Shown here: in pieces, positions 18,392 through 26,647 of the stretch
Layout: every line of letters begins with the position of its first letter
Numbering within the stretch: position 1 is the stretch's first letter
NCBI GenBank assembly: GCA_019418225.1
Contig: DYCF01000038.1
Location: 1-37,690, forward strand
Length of the DNA: 37,690 nucleotides
From: Clostridiales bacterium
GTDB lineage: Bacteria > Bacillota > Clostridia > Lachnospirales > Cellulosilyticaceae
Reading direction: 5' to 3'
The notes under the pieces: generated by a model
Database searches by the model: none
Seen by the model: only the letters and a program-made list of their open reading frames with translations
What the model was told of the DNA's origin: nothing
Position numbers and translations under genes: made by a program

Positions 18392-19143
18392 TTCAGGTGA
18401 AAAACATTTCAAAGATGTATGGCAGTAAAAAGGTAGTAGATAATGTGTCACTGGAAATTCCAGAAGGAAAAATCACATCTTTCATTGGCCCAAATGGTGC
18501 AGGGAAAAGTACAGTACTTTCTATTATGACACGCTTAATGAAACGTGACGGTGGTGAGGTTTTAATTGACGGCAAAGAAATCACCGCATGGGATCAAAAA
18601 GCGTTAGCAAAGAAAATCGGGATTTTAAAGCAATCTAATAATATTAATATGCGCCTAACGATTCGTGAACTTGTAAGCTTTGGCCGTTTTCCACACTGTG
18701 GCGGTAACTTAAAAGCAGAAGATGAAAAACAAGTTGATGAAGCTATTGGGTATATGCAGCTTACTGATTTACAAGATCGTTACTTAGATGAACTCAGTGG
18801 GGGGCAAAGACAGCGTGCTTACATTGCTATGGTTATTGCACAAAACAGTGAGTATATCTTATTAGATGAACCACTTAATAACTTAGATATGAAGCATTCA
18901 GCAGAGATTATGAAAATATTAAGAAAGCTTGTTGATGAGCTAGGTAAGACAGTTATTATCGTAATCCATGACATTAACTTTGCATCATGTTATTCAGATT
19001 ATATTGTAGCCCTTAAAGATGGCAAGATTGCTAAGGAAGGACCTACAGCAGAAATTATTCAGCAAAGTGTATTAGAAGAGATTTATGAAATGCCATTTAA
19101 TGTCCAAAACATTAATGACCAAAATATTTGTATTTACTTCTAA
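18388..19143 (+). CDS. Iron-siderophore ABC ATPase (YclP-like)
   Basis: 251-residue cytoplasmic ATPase that powers the permease pair. Walker A GPNGAGKST at residues 34-42, signature LSGGQRQRAYIAM, Walker B YILLDEPLNNLD and switch His in VIIVIHDINFAS. GRFPHC is typical of FepC/FecE-type ATPases. Translation is coupled to the permease through the 4-base ATGA overlap. A stem-loop and a 167-base gap separate it from the binding-protein gene. Confidence 0.93.
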   Translation: MIQVKNISKMYGSKKVVDNVSLEIPEGKITSFIGPNGAGKSTVLSIMTRLMKRDGGEVLIDGKEITAWDQKALAKKIGILKQSNNINMRLTIRELVSFGRFPHCGGNLKAEDEKQVDEAIGYMQLTDLQDRYLDELSGGQRQRAYIAMVIAQNSEYILLDEPLNNLDMKHSAEIMKILRKLVDELGKTVIIVIHDINFASCYSDYIVALKDGKIAKEGPTAEIIQQSVLEEIYEMPFNVQNINDQNICIYF

Positions 19144-19158
19144 GATAAGATAAACATA

Positions 19159-19226
19159 AAGTTTAGCAGAAATAAAAGCAGCTTTTAAAGCTGCTAAACT
19201 TAGGAAAAATAATGAGAATGAAATTC
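19159..19226 (+). promoter_or_regulatory. Intra-operon stem-loop and Fur-like site
   Basis: AAGTTTAGCAG (19159-19169) pairs with CTGCTAAACTT (19191-19201); an alternative inner hairpin AGCAGCTT/AAGCTGCT (19177-19195) shares the right arm. No T-run follows, so it looks like a processing or stability element rather than a terminator. Just after it, 19208-19226 resembles a Fur box (13 of 19 by my count). Both could raise or separately control the binding-protein gene relative to the permease genes. Confidence 0.4.
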
Positions 19227-19310
19227 ATAAATGATAAGAAGAGGCGTATGGCTTGTTGTTTGTGAAATCTATATAGAAAGATAAAACATAGAAATTAAGG
19301 AGATAAAAAG

Positions 19311-20285
19311 ATGAATAAAAAATTAGTATTTACAGCACTTGCAGTTATGACATTAGCATTTACAGGATGTGGCGCACAAACAAGCACACAGGTTCCAGCA
19401 ACTAGCACAGAAGCTACAGTAGAAACAGCGGAAGAAACAGGTACAGTAACAGTTGTACATTCATTAGGGGAAACACCAGTACCTAAAAATCCTAAAAATA
19501 TTGTAGTATTAGAACTTGGTATTTTAGATGCGCTTTCTGCATTAGAAGTAGAAGTAGCAGGAGTACCACTTAGTAGTGCACTTCCAGAGTACTTAAATAG
19601 CTATACAGATGAAAGTGTTTATACAAATGTAGGTTCATTAAAAGAATTAGATATGGAAGCAATTTATGCACTTGAGCCAGAACTTATTATCATTGGTGGC
19701 AGACAAGCAGATTACTATGAAGAACTTAGCAAAATCGCACCAACAATCAATTTAGCAGTAGATAATACAGATTACATGGCATCATTTAAAACAAATATGG
19801 ATTACTTAGGACAAATCTTCGGTAAAGAAGCGGAAGTAGCAGAAAAAGTAGCAGCAGTAGAAGAAAAAGTTGAAGCACTTACAGAAAAAGCAACTGAAAT
19901 GGATGTAACAGGTCTTATTGCTCTTGCAAATGATGGCGCATTTAGCGTATATGGTCCAGGTTCAAGATTCGGAATTATCCATGATACATTTGGCATCAAA
20001 CCAGTAGATGAAACAATTGAAGTTTCAACACATGGTCAAAATGCATCATTTGAATATATTGTAGAACAAGACCCAGATTACTTATTTGTAGTAGACCGCG
20101 CTGCAGTAGCAGGTGGAGGTACATCAGCAGAAGAATTATTCAGCAATGAATTAATGACAACAACATCAGCTTATAAAAATGATAACATCGTTTACTTAGA
20201 TGCAAACGTATGGTATACAGCAGGTGGTGGATTCACAGGAACTGAAACGATGGTAGATGAAATTTCAACAGCTCTTGATAAATAG
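19311..20285 (+). CDS. Siderophore-binding lipoprotein (YclQ/CeuE-like)
   Basis: 324 residues. The signal peptide ends FTGC with lipidation at C20, then a Thr/Glu-rich linker to about residue 45, and a periplasmic-binding-protein type 2 (Fe3+-siderophore) fold. PKNPKNIVVLELGILDALSAL opens the domain; GPGSRFGIIHDTFGIKPVDE, STHGQNASFEYI and DPDYLFVVDRAAVAGGG are typical of the YclQ/CeuE group that binds catecholate siderophores such as petrobactin. AAGGAG precedes the ATG. No siderophore synthesis genes are seen, so it probably takes siderophores made by others. Confidence 0.9.
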   Translation: MNKKLVFTALAVMTLAFTGCGAQTSTQVPATSTEATVETAEETGTVTVVHSLGETPVPKNPKNIVVLELGILDALSALEVEVAGVPLSSALPEYLNSYTDESVYTNVGSLKELDMEAIYALEPELIIIGGRQADYYEELSKIAPTINLAVDNTDYMASFKTNMDYLGQIFGKEAEVAEKVAAVEEKVEALTEKATEMDVTGLIALANDGAFSVYGPGSRFGIIHDTFGIKPVDETIEVSTHGQNASFEYIVEQDPDYLFVVDRAAVAGGGTSAEELFSNELMTTTSAYKNDNIVYLDANVWYTAGGGFTGTETMVDEISTALDK

Positions 20286-20311
20286 TAAAAAAGCATATTA
20301 ACGCTTATAAA

Positions 20312-20376
20312 AAGCCTAGCACAATCTTATTCTAATGTATGCAATAGTAGAATGAGGTTGTGCTAGGCTTCTTTAT
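20312..20376. terminator. Bidirectional rho-independent terminator
   Basis: AAGCCTAGCACAA (20312-20324) pairs with TTGTGCTAGGCTT (20358-20370), extended by TCTTATTCTA/TAGAATGAGG with G-U type pairs, followed by CTTTATTT. It separates the siderophore operon from the convergent anti-sigma gene. Confidence 0.9.
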
Positions 20377-20400
20377 TTAGATAATTTGGATAAGATTAAA

Positions 20401-21423
20401 TTAGTGTATATAAGTAGTACTTACTAAGATGTTTTGTAGGATATCTGTTGGAATTTCAAATTCCTGAATGCCCATAGAACCAGGACCTACTGTATATTTA
20501 TCAAAAGAAATCACAAGTTTACCTTCATTTGTGATATAGAAGGCTTGGTTGGCATCAATTTTATCAAAACCATCAATGCCATCTGAATCTTTTCCAATCC
20601 AGTAAGAGAGGCTCTCATCATTTGCCATACGGTCTTTCATTTGTGTTTTGATATTTTCTGAGATGACATCGATATAGCTCTCATCTTTAAACAGGCTAGG
20701 GAGCGTAATTAAGATTTCATTTTGTTTATCAATAGTATCATAAGTTATAGTTGTAGAAGATGAGGCAACAGTATTTACAACATAGCGACCTATAGAGAGA
20801 ATTTGATCATTATCTGTTTTAACTTCAAAGCCAGAAGTTGTACCCAGATGGCCGCCTTCTGCATAAGTTTTCATATTTTCTACTTCTTTTTGAAACGCAT
20901 CATAGAGTGCTTTGTTTTCGGCTAAGTATTTTTCATTTAGTGCATTTTGTAAGTCTTTATTTTCTAAGCCTTCAATAACAGGTGTATTTATTTGGGCGTT
21001 ATAAGTGTCTTCATTAAAGTCAAATTGTCTAAAGGTTACAACCTCTACAAGTTTACCAAGGACAGGAATATTACTGAGTGATTGTGCAAATGTAGGACTT
21101 AAATTAGCAGTTCCTACGAAGCAAGCTGTAACGATAGCAGCAGTTGTACCAAAGTTTTTCATGTATTTTTTCATTTTAAATTTACTTCCTTTCTTTAACA
21201 CAATTATATTTTCTGATAGAGGGTCACTTTCTGTGAAATCATGTAGGCCTTCTTTTATGGCATCTAAAACGATGTTGTCTAGTTCTTCAGGAATTTCAAT
21301 GTTGTTATAGTAGTCATTAAGCTGCGTTTCAATCTCATGCATTTCAGATTTAGTAGCATTAAAATCCTTGATTTTTAAGTTTTGTGAATTTAAATTAGTT
21401 TGGTTTGATTTTTTTTTGCTCAT
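20401..21423 (-). CDS. RsiV-like anti-sigma factor
   Basis: 340 residues. A cytoplasmic part of about 85 residues is followed by one transmembrane helix (about 92-110, TTAAIVTACFVGTANL) and an extracellular domain with the DUF4163/DUF3298 layout of Bacillus RsiV, ending in the typical FDKYTVGPGSMGIQEFEIP. RsiV holds sigma-V at the membrane and is cleaved when it binds lysozyme; whether this homologue senses lysozyme is inference. AAAGGAG lies 7 bases before the ATG. It lies 21 bases after the sigma factor gene, as in sigV-rsiV operons. Confidence 0.88.
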   Translation of the reverse strand: MSKKKSNQTNLNSQNLKIKDFNATKSEMHEIETQLNDYYNNIEIPEELDNIVLDAIKEGLHDFTESDPLSENIIVLKKGSKFKMKKYMKNFGTTAAIVTACFVGTANLSPTFAQSLSNIPVLGKLVEVVTFRQFDFNEDTYNAQINTPVIEGLENKDLQNALNEKYLAENKALYDAFQKEVENMKTYAEGGHLGTTSGFEVKTDNDQILSIGRYVVNTVASSSTTITYDTIDKQNEILITLPSLFKDESYIDVISENIKTQMKDRMANDESLSYWIGKDSDGIDGFDKIDANQAFYITNEGKLVISFDKYTVGPGSMGIQEFEIPTDILQNILVSTTYIH

Positions 21424-21444
21424 AGGGCACTCCTTTTATATTTA

Positions 21445-21924
21445 CTAGCTATTAAGCTTTACTTTCATTTTCTTTAAGGCACGATATAATGTGGACTTAA
21501 CAGTACTAAGATTCTGGTCAATAGCAGAAGCAATCTCCTTAAGCTCTAGGCCTTCAAAGTAGCGTAGCATCACAATGGTTCGTTCATTTTCATTTAAGGC
21601 ATTAAGCGCATCCTCGATTTCAAGGTGTTGATAAGCATCTTCCTGCGATGAAGATAAAAAAGGATTTGATAAGAATTCGCCTTCGGATGTTACTATGTAA
21701 TGACCATGCTTTGCAAGATGCGTTTTACAAGTATTAATAAGAATACGGCAGAACCAAGTGTGAAGATATTGTTTATGCTTGAGGGTATGTTGATACTTTA
21801 ATGCTTTTACTATGGTGTCCTGAATAATGTCTAAGGCATCTTCCTTGTTTTTCACATAACTATAGGCGATGCGATAATGCTGTGTTTTAGTTTGTAAGAT
21901 ATAATCAATAATTTCATTTTCCAT
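21445..21924 (-). CDS. ECF sigma factor, sigma-V type
   Basis: 159 residues starting MENEIIDYILQTK. Region 2 contains RIAYSYVKNKEDALDIIQDTIVKAL and WFCRILINTC; region 4 contains LNENERTIVMLRYFEGLELK and LSTVKSTLYRALKKMK. The frame stays open upstream to 22023, but AGAAGG precedes the ATG at 21924 and the shorter form has the usual sigma-V length. It should direct RNA polymerase to envelope-stress promoters, including its own (see 21962-21991). Confidence 0.9.
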   Translation of the reverse strand: MENEIIDYILQTKTQHYRIAYSYVKNKEDALDIIQDTIVKALKYQHTLKHKQYLHTWFCRILINTCKTHLAKHGHYIVTSEGEFLSNPFLSSSQEDAYQHLEIEDALNALNENERTIVMLRYFEGLELKEIASAIDQNLSTVKSTLYRALKKMKVKLNS

Positions 21925-21961
21925 CGTTTTTAACCTTCTATATGTGTTTATTTTACTTATT

Positions 21962-21991
21962 AGACTAGGACGGTATATGAAAAGTTTCAAG
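21962..21991 (-). promoter_or_regulatory. Candidate ECF autoregulatory promoter
   Basis: On the minus strand TGAAAC (complement of 21984-21989) followed by TTTT is the ECF -35 hallmark. A TAGTCT lies 16 bases on and is the better spaced -10; a perfect CGTC lies only 11 bases on, which is too close for known sigma-V/W promoters. The spacing leaves the -10 uncertain. Confidence 0.45.
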
Positions 21992-22080
21992 GAATAAAAA
22001 AAATATAGGAGGTTGTACACCATTTTTGAGGACAGGACATATGATGAATTGAAATAATATTCATCTAACAGGAGGCAATT

Positions 22081-23031
22081 ATGGATAAGTCCATTAGTCT
22101 AACGCCATTTGACATCACAAGTAGCAAGGCACAATCAGAAATAATTCCAGAAGGTGTGAAAGATATTAAGGCACCTGATTTTTGGAATAAAGGGTACAAG
22201 GGGAGAGGTGTAACAATTGCCATTATAGATACAGGTGTAGAGGTGAATCATCCAGATTTAAAGGATAGAATTATAGGGGGAAGAAATTTTACTAGTGAAG
22301 ATGGTGGAGATGTAAATAGATACAATGATTACAATGGTCATGGAACCCATGTAGCAGGCATTATTGCAGCTTCTGCAAATGGTACAGGCGTTGTGGGCGT
22401 TGCTCCAGAAGCAAGTCTTTTGATCTTAAAGATATTAGACCGCGATGGCAATGGGACTTATGAAAGCGCTATTGCAGCACTTAAGTATGCCATAACTCAA
22501 GGGGTAGATGTCATTTCTATGTCTTTAGGCGGACCTGTAGATGTACCTGAATTACATGCAGCTATTCAAGAAGCAGTAAGCAAGGAAATCGTTGTGATAT
22601 GTGCTGCAGCTAACTCAGGAGATGGCAATGCATTAACTCCGGAGTATGCATATCCTGCTTATTATAGCGAGGTTATTTCAGTAGGCGCTGCTACAAGCAG
22701 TAAGCGCGTGGCAGGTTTTTCTAATTCAAATAATCAAGTAGATTTAATAGCACCAGGCGTGAATATCCTTTCAACTTATCTTAATAGTAGTTATGCCAGG
22801 CTTTCAGGAACCTCTATGGCAGCACCATATGTAACAGGAGCAGTAGCGCTGTTGATTAACTGGGGGATGGAACGATTTGGCAGGAAACTTACGGAATTGG
22901 AGATTTATGCACAGCTTGTAAGAAGGGCGGTTTCAGTAGGACTTCCAGCAACAGCAGAAGGGAATGGCATGCTTTATTTAACAGTGCAAGATGTACTTGA
23001 ACAAATGTTAAGAAATAATAGGCTTACTTAG
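22081..23031 (+). CDS. Intracellular subtilisin-like serine protease (S8)
   Basis: 316 residues without signal peptide, matching Bacillus intracellular subtilisin IspA along its length. A short N-terminal segment with LTPF corresponds to the LIPY/F inhibitory propeptide motif, then KAPDFWNKGYKGRGVTIAII. Catalytic triad D50 (IIDTG), H87 (GHGTHVAG) and S245 (GTSMAAP); AAANSGDG supplies the oxyanion Asn. The residue after GTSMAAP is Tyr where His is usual; that residue is not catalytic. The role would be turnover of cytoplasmic protein, often in stationary phase or sporulation. AGGAGG precedes the ATG. Confidence 0.93.
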   Translation: MDKSISLTPFDITSSKAQSEIIPEGVKDIKAPDFWNKGYKGRGVTIAIIDTGVEVNHPDLKDRIIGGRNFTSEDGGDVNRYNDYNGHGTHVAGIIAASANGTGVVGVAPEASLLILKILDRDGNGTYESAIAALKYAITQGVDVISMSLGGPVDVPELHAAIQEAVSKEIVVICAAANSGDGNALTPEYAYPAYYSEVISVGAATSSKRVAGFSNSNNQVDLIAPGVNILSTYLNSSYARLSGTSMAAPYVTGAVALLINWGMERFGRKLTELEIYAQLVRRAVSVGLPATAEGNGMLYLTVQDVLEQMLRNNRLT

Positions 23032-23033
23032 TT

Positions 23034-23089
23034 AAAAGCTGGTAGATTAGTGAGATAATCATTAATCTGCCAGCTTTTTAGCTTTTTTT
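23034..23089. terminator. Bidirectional rho-independent terminator
   Basis: AAAAGCTGG (23034-23042) pairs with CCAGCTTTTT (23070-23079), with AGATTA/TAATCT inside and T-runs after. It serves the convergent subtilisin and AraC genes and overlaps the last codons of the latter. Confidence 0.88.
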
Positions 23090-23715
23090 AGACGAATGCT
23101 AGAGGGAGATATTCCTAATAGTTTTTTGAAGCAAGTAGAGAAGTAGGTGGCATTTTTGAAGCCACATTTAAAAGCAATAATTTGAATAGGATGGTCAGTG
23201 GTTGTCAGCAGATATTTAGCTAATTTAATACGTTCTTGAAGAATATATTCACTGAAGCTTAGGCCTACCTCTAATTTAAAAAGATTACATAAGTAACATT
23301 TATTGATATTCACGTTATCACAAACAATATCTAAGGTCAGCTCATCTTGCAAGTGGGTATGAATGTATTTTAGGGCATTTTTGATATGTGCATTTTGTTG
23401 TTTTTCTATTTTATACATATAGCAGGAGCTATAGGCAGTGATGATTTTTTCGCCAAGGTCAATAAATTCATTAAAAGTAATAAGCGCAACAAGCTGGTCA
23501 TTCTCCCAACAGCACTCATGCAAAGAAACATTTTCTTTTAATAAGATAAAGTTATAGATGCTATGATTTAAGGCAGTTAAAAAACAGCGCTGTGCGGCAA
23601 GGCTATTAAAATGAAGTTGAGAGGCCTGCTTCGTAAAAAGCTCAAGGGCTTGTTTGGTATTACCGCAGTATAGCAAAGTACAAATTTCTAGGTGATTATA
23701 AATTATGTGTGTCAT
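23062..23715 (-). CDS. AraC-family regulator, divergent from haem operon
   Basis: 217 residues. The C-terminal about 100 residues are an AraC double helix-turn-helix (LTLDIVCDNVNINKCYLCNL and IQIIAFKCGFKNATYFSTCF, GISPSS). The N-terminal 110 residues are an unassigned, Cys-rich helical region (HECCWEND, SSCYMYK) that might sense haem, metal or redox state; that is inference. It is transcribed away from the IsdE-like operon across a 181-base gap that holds an inverted repeat. It is unusually short for the family because it lacks a cupin sensor. Confidence 0.85.
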   Translation of the reverse strand: MTHIIYNHLEICTLLYCGNTKQALELFTKQASQLHFNSLAAQRCFLTALNHSIYNFILLKENVSLHECCWENDQLVALITFNEFIDLGEKIITAYSSCYMYKIEKQQNAHIKNALKYIHTHLQDELTLDIVCDNVNINKCYLCNLFKLEVGLSFSEYILQERIKLAKYLLTTTDHPIQIIAFKCGFKNATYFSTCFKKLLGISPSSIRLKKAKKLAD

Positions 23716-23796
23716 AAATAACTCCTTTGTAACTCATAAAAAATAGAAAATCTAAAAATAACTAAAAAATACTCAAATATTTTAAAACATGGCTTT

Positions 23797-23838
23797 ATTA
23801 TAGCATGATATGATTTAAAAAGTTAGTCATAGCTAACT
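23797..23838. promoter_or_regulatory. Operator-like inverted repeat in divergent promoter region
   Basis: AGTTAG (23821-23826) and CTAACT (23833-23838) form a perfect 6+6 inverted repeat with a 6-base centre. On the minus strand a TATAAT (complement of 23797-23802) lies about 18 bases from the repeat, so the repeat would cover the -35 of the AraC gene; on the plus strand TATGAT at 23809-23814 is nearby. Both a DtxR/IdeR-like iron regulator (consensus TTAGG.TA.CCTAA) and the AraC protein are possible binders. Confidence 0.45.
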
Positions 23839-23896
23839 AAAAAATAAACATAAGTAAAAAATAATAAAATTATAAATAAATGTACAGGAGGAAATT

Positions 23897-24856
23897 ATGT
23901 TAAATATAAAAAGAGGTTTTTTAGTAGGTATAATAGTTGCACTAGGTGCACTTTCGGTAGGATGCGGTAGCACACAAGTTTCACAGCAGGCAGATCAAAA
24001 TACCAAACAAGAGGTAGTACAAACAGGACAAACAGAACAAGCAGACAAGCAAGAAGATATGGCAACTGGTGAAACTGAATTTACAGATCGCGTAGTGGTT
24101 TCATCAGTAGCAGGGGTTCAAATATTAGATGCTTTAGGCATACCTATGGTGGGTGTACCAACTAGTAGTTATGAATTACCAGAAAGTGTACAGGGAGTTA
24201 CGCAAATTGGTAGTGCCATGTCACCAGATATGGAGGTGATTACTTCTTTGGAACCGACGGTCGTTATTTCTGTAGACTCTTTATCAGAAGACTTAAAGTC
24301 ACAATTTGAAACATTAGGCATTGCATCAGAGTTCATTAACTTATCAAGCTATGAAGGTCTTAAAGAAAGCATTATATTTTTAGGTGAAAGATTTAATGTA
24401 AGTGAAAAGGCAGCTGAATTAGTAGGTAGTTTAGAGGCTAAAGAAGCAAGCATTCAAGAAATGGTGGAAGAGAAGGAATCCCCTACTGCACTTATTATCT
24501 TCGGTGCAGGACAAAGCTTTATGGTAGCTTCAGAGGCATCATATGTAGGAGACCTTGCAAAACGCGTGGGGATAACGAATGTAATTGAAAATACTACAAC
24601 TGGATTTTCACCAGTAGATATGGAATATTTAGCGCATCAAAATCCAGAGTATATTTTATTTATGGCACATGCAAATCCAGAAGAATCATTAGCAGCTTTT
24701 AAATCAGAATTTGAAACAAATGCTGCATGGCAAAACTTTGAGGCGGTAAAAAATGATAGGGTAGTGGCACTAGAAACAGAGTATTTCGGGATGAGTGCAA
24801 ACCTATTAGTTGTAGATGCTATGGAAAAGTTAGTAGAAATCGTATATGCGGAGTAA
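23897..24856 (+). CDS. Haem-binding lipoprotein, IsdE-like
   Basis: 319 residues. The signal peptide ends SVGC with lipidation at C23, then a Gln/Glu-rich linker and a periplasmic-binding fold. It resembles Staphylococcus aureus IsdE: LDALGIPMVGVPTSSYELP, IGSAMSPDMEVITSLEPTVV, SYVGDLAKRVG and a C-terminal FGMSANLLVVDAMEKL. IsdE binds haem through Met78 and His229; here the aligned residues are M108 (GSAMSPD) and H258 (MAHANPEE), with nearly the same separation (150 versus 151). It should hand haem to the permease encoded next. AGGAGG precedes the ATG. Cobalamin or siderophore is a less likely ligand. Confidence 0.87.
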   Translation: MLNIKRGFLVGIIVALGALSVGCGSTQVSQQADQNTKQEVVQTGQTEQADKQEDMATGETEFTDRVVVSSVAGVQILDALGIPMVGVPTSSYELPESVQGVTQIGSAMSPDMEVITSLEPTVVISVDSLSEDLKSQFETLGIASEFINLSSYEGLKESIIFLGERFNVSEKAAELVGSLEAKEASIQEMVEEKESPTALIIFGAGQSFMVASEASYVGDLAKRVGITNVIENTTTGFSPVDMEYLAHQNPEYILFMAHANPEESLAAFKSEFETNAAWQNFEAVKNDRVVALETEYFGMSANLLVVDAMEKLVEIVYAE

Positions 24857-24862
24857 TGAAAA

Positions 24863-25846
24863 ATGAAGAAAAATATATGGGCATTTAGCATAGTAAGTGT
24901 ATTACTTGTCATAAGTATTTTACTTGCCATCTCTGTAGGAAGCGTCATGGTGCCTATAGAGGAAGTGATCAGCGCTATTTTTCATGGCGGTGGTGGAAGT
25001 GGCGGCATTGTAAGAGATATTCGTATTCCAAGGGTTATCATGGCCGTATTAGTAGGGGCAAACTTGTCTGTGGCGGGGGTACTTTTACAAGGGGTTATGC
25101 GAAATCCTCTAGCAGACCCTGGGATTACAGGGATTTCTTCAGGAGCAGGTGTAGTAGTAATGATTGTGATGCTATACTTCCCTGGGGCCACAAAAAGTAT
25201 GGCCCTCTTTGGGTTTATTGGTGGAATGATGGCCTGCTTTATGATTTATTCTTTGGCATGGAAGAAGGGCATTTCAGCTATACGCATTATTTTGGCAGGG
25301 GTTGCTGTAAATGCCATGTTAGGCGGTTTATCCAGTATGATTTCTATTTTAAATAGTGAGAGTCTTTCGGGTGTACTTACATGGCTTAATGGTGACTTAG
25401 GTAAAAAAAGTTGGGCACAAGTACGTGCTATGAGTGTTTACACAGTGGTAGGACTTACCTTTGCCTTTGCTATGAGTAAAAGCTGTGATGTGCTAGCGTT
25501 AGGTGACAAAAATGCCAAGAGCCTTGGATTTAATCCTAATAGGCTACGTATTTTAGTTTCAGTGGTGGCAGTACTGCTAGCTGGAATTTCAACAGCTTAT
25601 GTAGGAATTATTGGTTTCATCGGACTAGTTGTCCCACATATTTCAAGAATGCTGATGGGCTCTGAGCATAGAATTTTAATGCCGTTTACAGCTTTATTTG
25701 GGGCGCTGACATTACTTGTAGCAGATACATTAGGTAGAACGGTAACTGCACCTTATGAGATTCCAGTAGGAATTATTATGACAGTTATAGGTGGACCATT
25801 CTTTTTATATCTTTTAAGAAAGGATGATAAAAATTATGGAAGTTAA
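24863..25846 (+). CDS. Haem ABC permease (FecCD family)
   Basis: 327-residue membrane protein, probably a homodimer because only one permease gene is present, as in HmuU/IsdF systems. Motifs are RDIRIPRVIMAVLVGANLSV, RNPLADPGITGISSGAG and AYVGIIGFIGLVVPHISRML. It starts 6 bases after the binding-protein stop and its 3' end overlaps or abuts the ATPase gene. Confidence 0.92.
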   Translation: MKKNIWAFSIVSVLLVISILLAISVGSVMVPIEEVISAIFHGGGGSGGIVRDIRIPRVIMAVLVGANLSVAGVLLQGVMRNPLADPGITGISSGAGVVVMIVMLYFPGATKSMALFGFIGGMMACFMIYSLAWKKGISAIRIILAGVAVNAMLGGLSSMISILNSESLSGVLTWLNGDLGKKSWAQVRAMSVYTVVGLTFAFAMSKSCDVLALGDKNAKSLGFNPNRLRILVSVVAVLLAGISTAYVGIIGFIGLVVPHISRMLMGSEHRILMPFTALFGALTLLVADTLGRTVTAPYEIPVGIIMTVIGGPFFLYLLRKDDKNYGS

Positions 25847-26618
25847 AAATATAGATTTTACATATGGGGGTAAACCCTTTATTGAAAACTTAAGCACAGT
25901 GATTGAAACAGGTAAGATTACAACGATTATAGGGCCAAATGGCTCAGGTAAATCAACACTTTTAAATGTTGTAGTCAATCAGCTAACGCCTCAGAGTGGT
26001 CATGTTATTTTAAATGGACGTAATCTTAGTACAATGCCAATCAAAGAAATTGCAAAAGAGATGACAATCGTTCATCAGCAAAATGCAGCACCTGGGGATT
26101 TAACAGTGGAGCGATTGGTAAGCTTTGGGAGATGTCCTTATCAAGGATTTTTTTCTGCAAAAGATGAAGAGAATGAAGAGAGTATTAACTGGGCACTCAA
26201 AGTAACAAACTTAAAAGATATGGCCCATAAAAGGATTAGTCAGCTTTCAGGCGGTGAAAGACAAAGAGCATGGATCGCTATGGCACTGGCACAAAAAACA
26301 AAAATTTTATTTTTAGATGAGCCAACGACTTATTTAGATATTCACTATCAGCTGGACATCTTAAATTTAGTGAAACAGCTTAATAAGGAGTATGGCATGA
26401 CGATTGTCATGGTTTTACATGATATTAATCAAGCAATTTTATTTAGTCATAATCTACTGATTATGAAAGGTGGTAGCTTGCTTTATGCCGGCTCGGTAGA
26501 AGAAGGTATTACAAAAGAAAGATTAAAGGAAGTCTATAATATTGAGGCAGATATTCGCTGGTGTCCTAAAAATAAATGTCAGTATATCGTGCCTATTGTA
26601 TCAGGGATTGTAAGTTAA
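25836..26618 (+). CDS. Haem ABC ATPase (HmuV type)
   Basis: 260 residues from ATG 25836 (MEVKNIDFTYGG). Walker A GPNGSGKST at residues 33-41, GRCPYQG loop, signature LSGGERQRAWIAM, Walker B ILFLDEPTTYLD and switch His in VMVLHDINQA. An in-frame ATG at 25824 has AAAGG immediately next to it, too close to act as its binding site, so 25836 is preferred; the ORF overlaps the permease by 11 bases. The C-terminus has WCPKNKC, two cysteines of unknown purpose. Confidence 0.9.
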   Translation: MEVKNIDFTYGGKPFIENLSTVIETGKITTIIGPNGSGKSTLLNVVVNQLTPQSGHVILNGRNLSTMPIKEIAKEMTIVHQQNAAPGDLTVERLVSFGRCPYQGFFSAKDEENEESINWALKVTNLKDMAHKRISQLSGGERQRAWIAMALAQKTKILFLDEPTTYLDIHYQLDILNLVKQLNKEYGMTIVMVLHDINQAILFSHNLLIMKGGSLLYAGSVEEGITKERLKEVYNIEADIRWCPKNKCQYIVPIVSGIVS

Positions 26619-26647
26619 TCTTAAATAAAAATTAATAGAGGTGAAAT

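Noticed and set aside
21925..22023. N-terminal extension of the ECF sigma factor
   Set aside because: It covers the candidate autoregulatory promoter and would add hydrophobic residues foreign to the family; the ATG at 21924 has a ribosome binding site.
22852..22857. Tyr in place of His after GTSMAAP as a sign of an inactive protease
   Set aside because: The catalytic Asp, His and Ser are all present; this His is conserved but not part of the triad.
25005..25020. GGCGGTGGTGGAAGTGG stretch as a possible repeat or RNA element
   Set aside because: It encodes a Gly-rich loop of the permease in frame and has no partner repeat.
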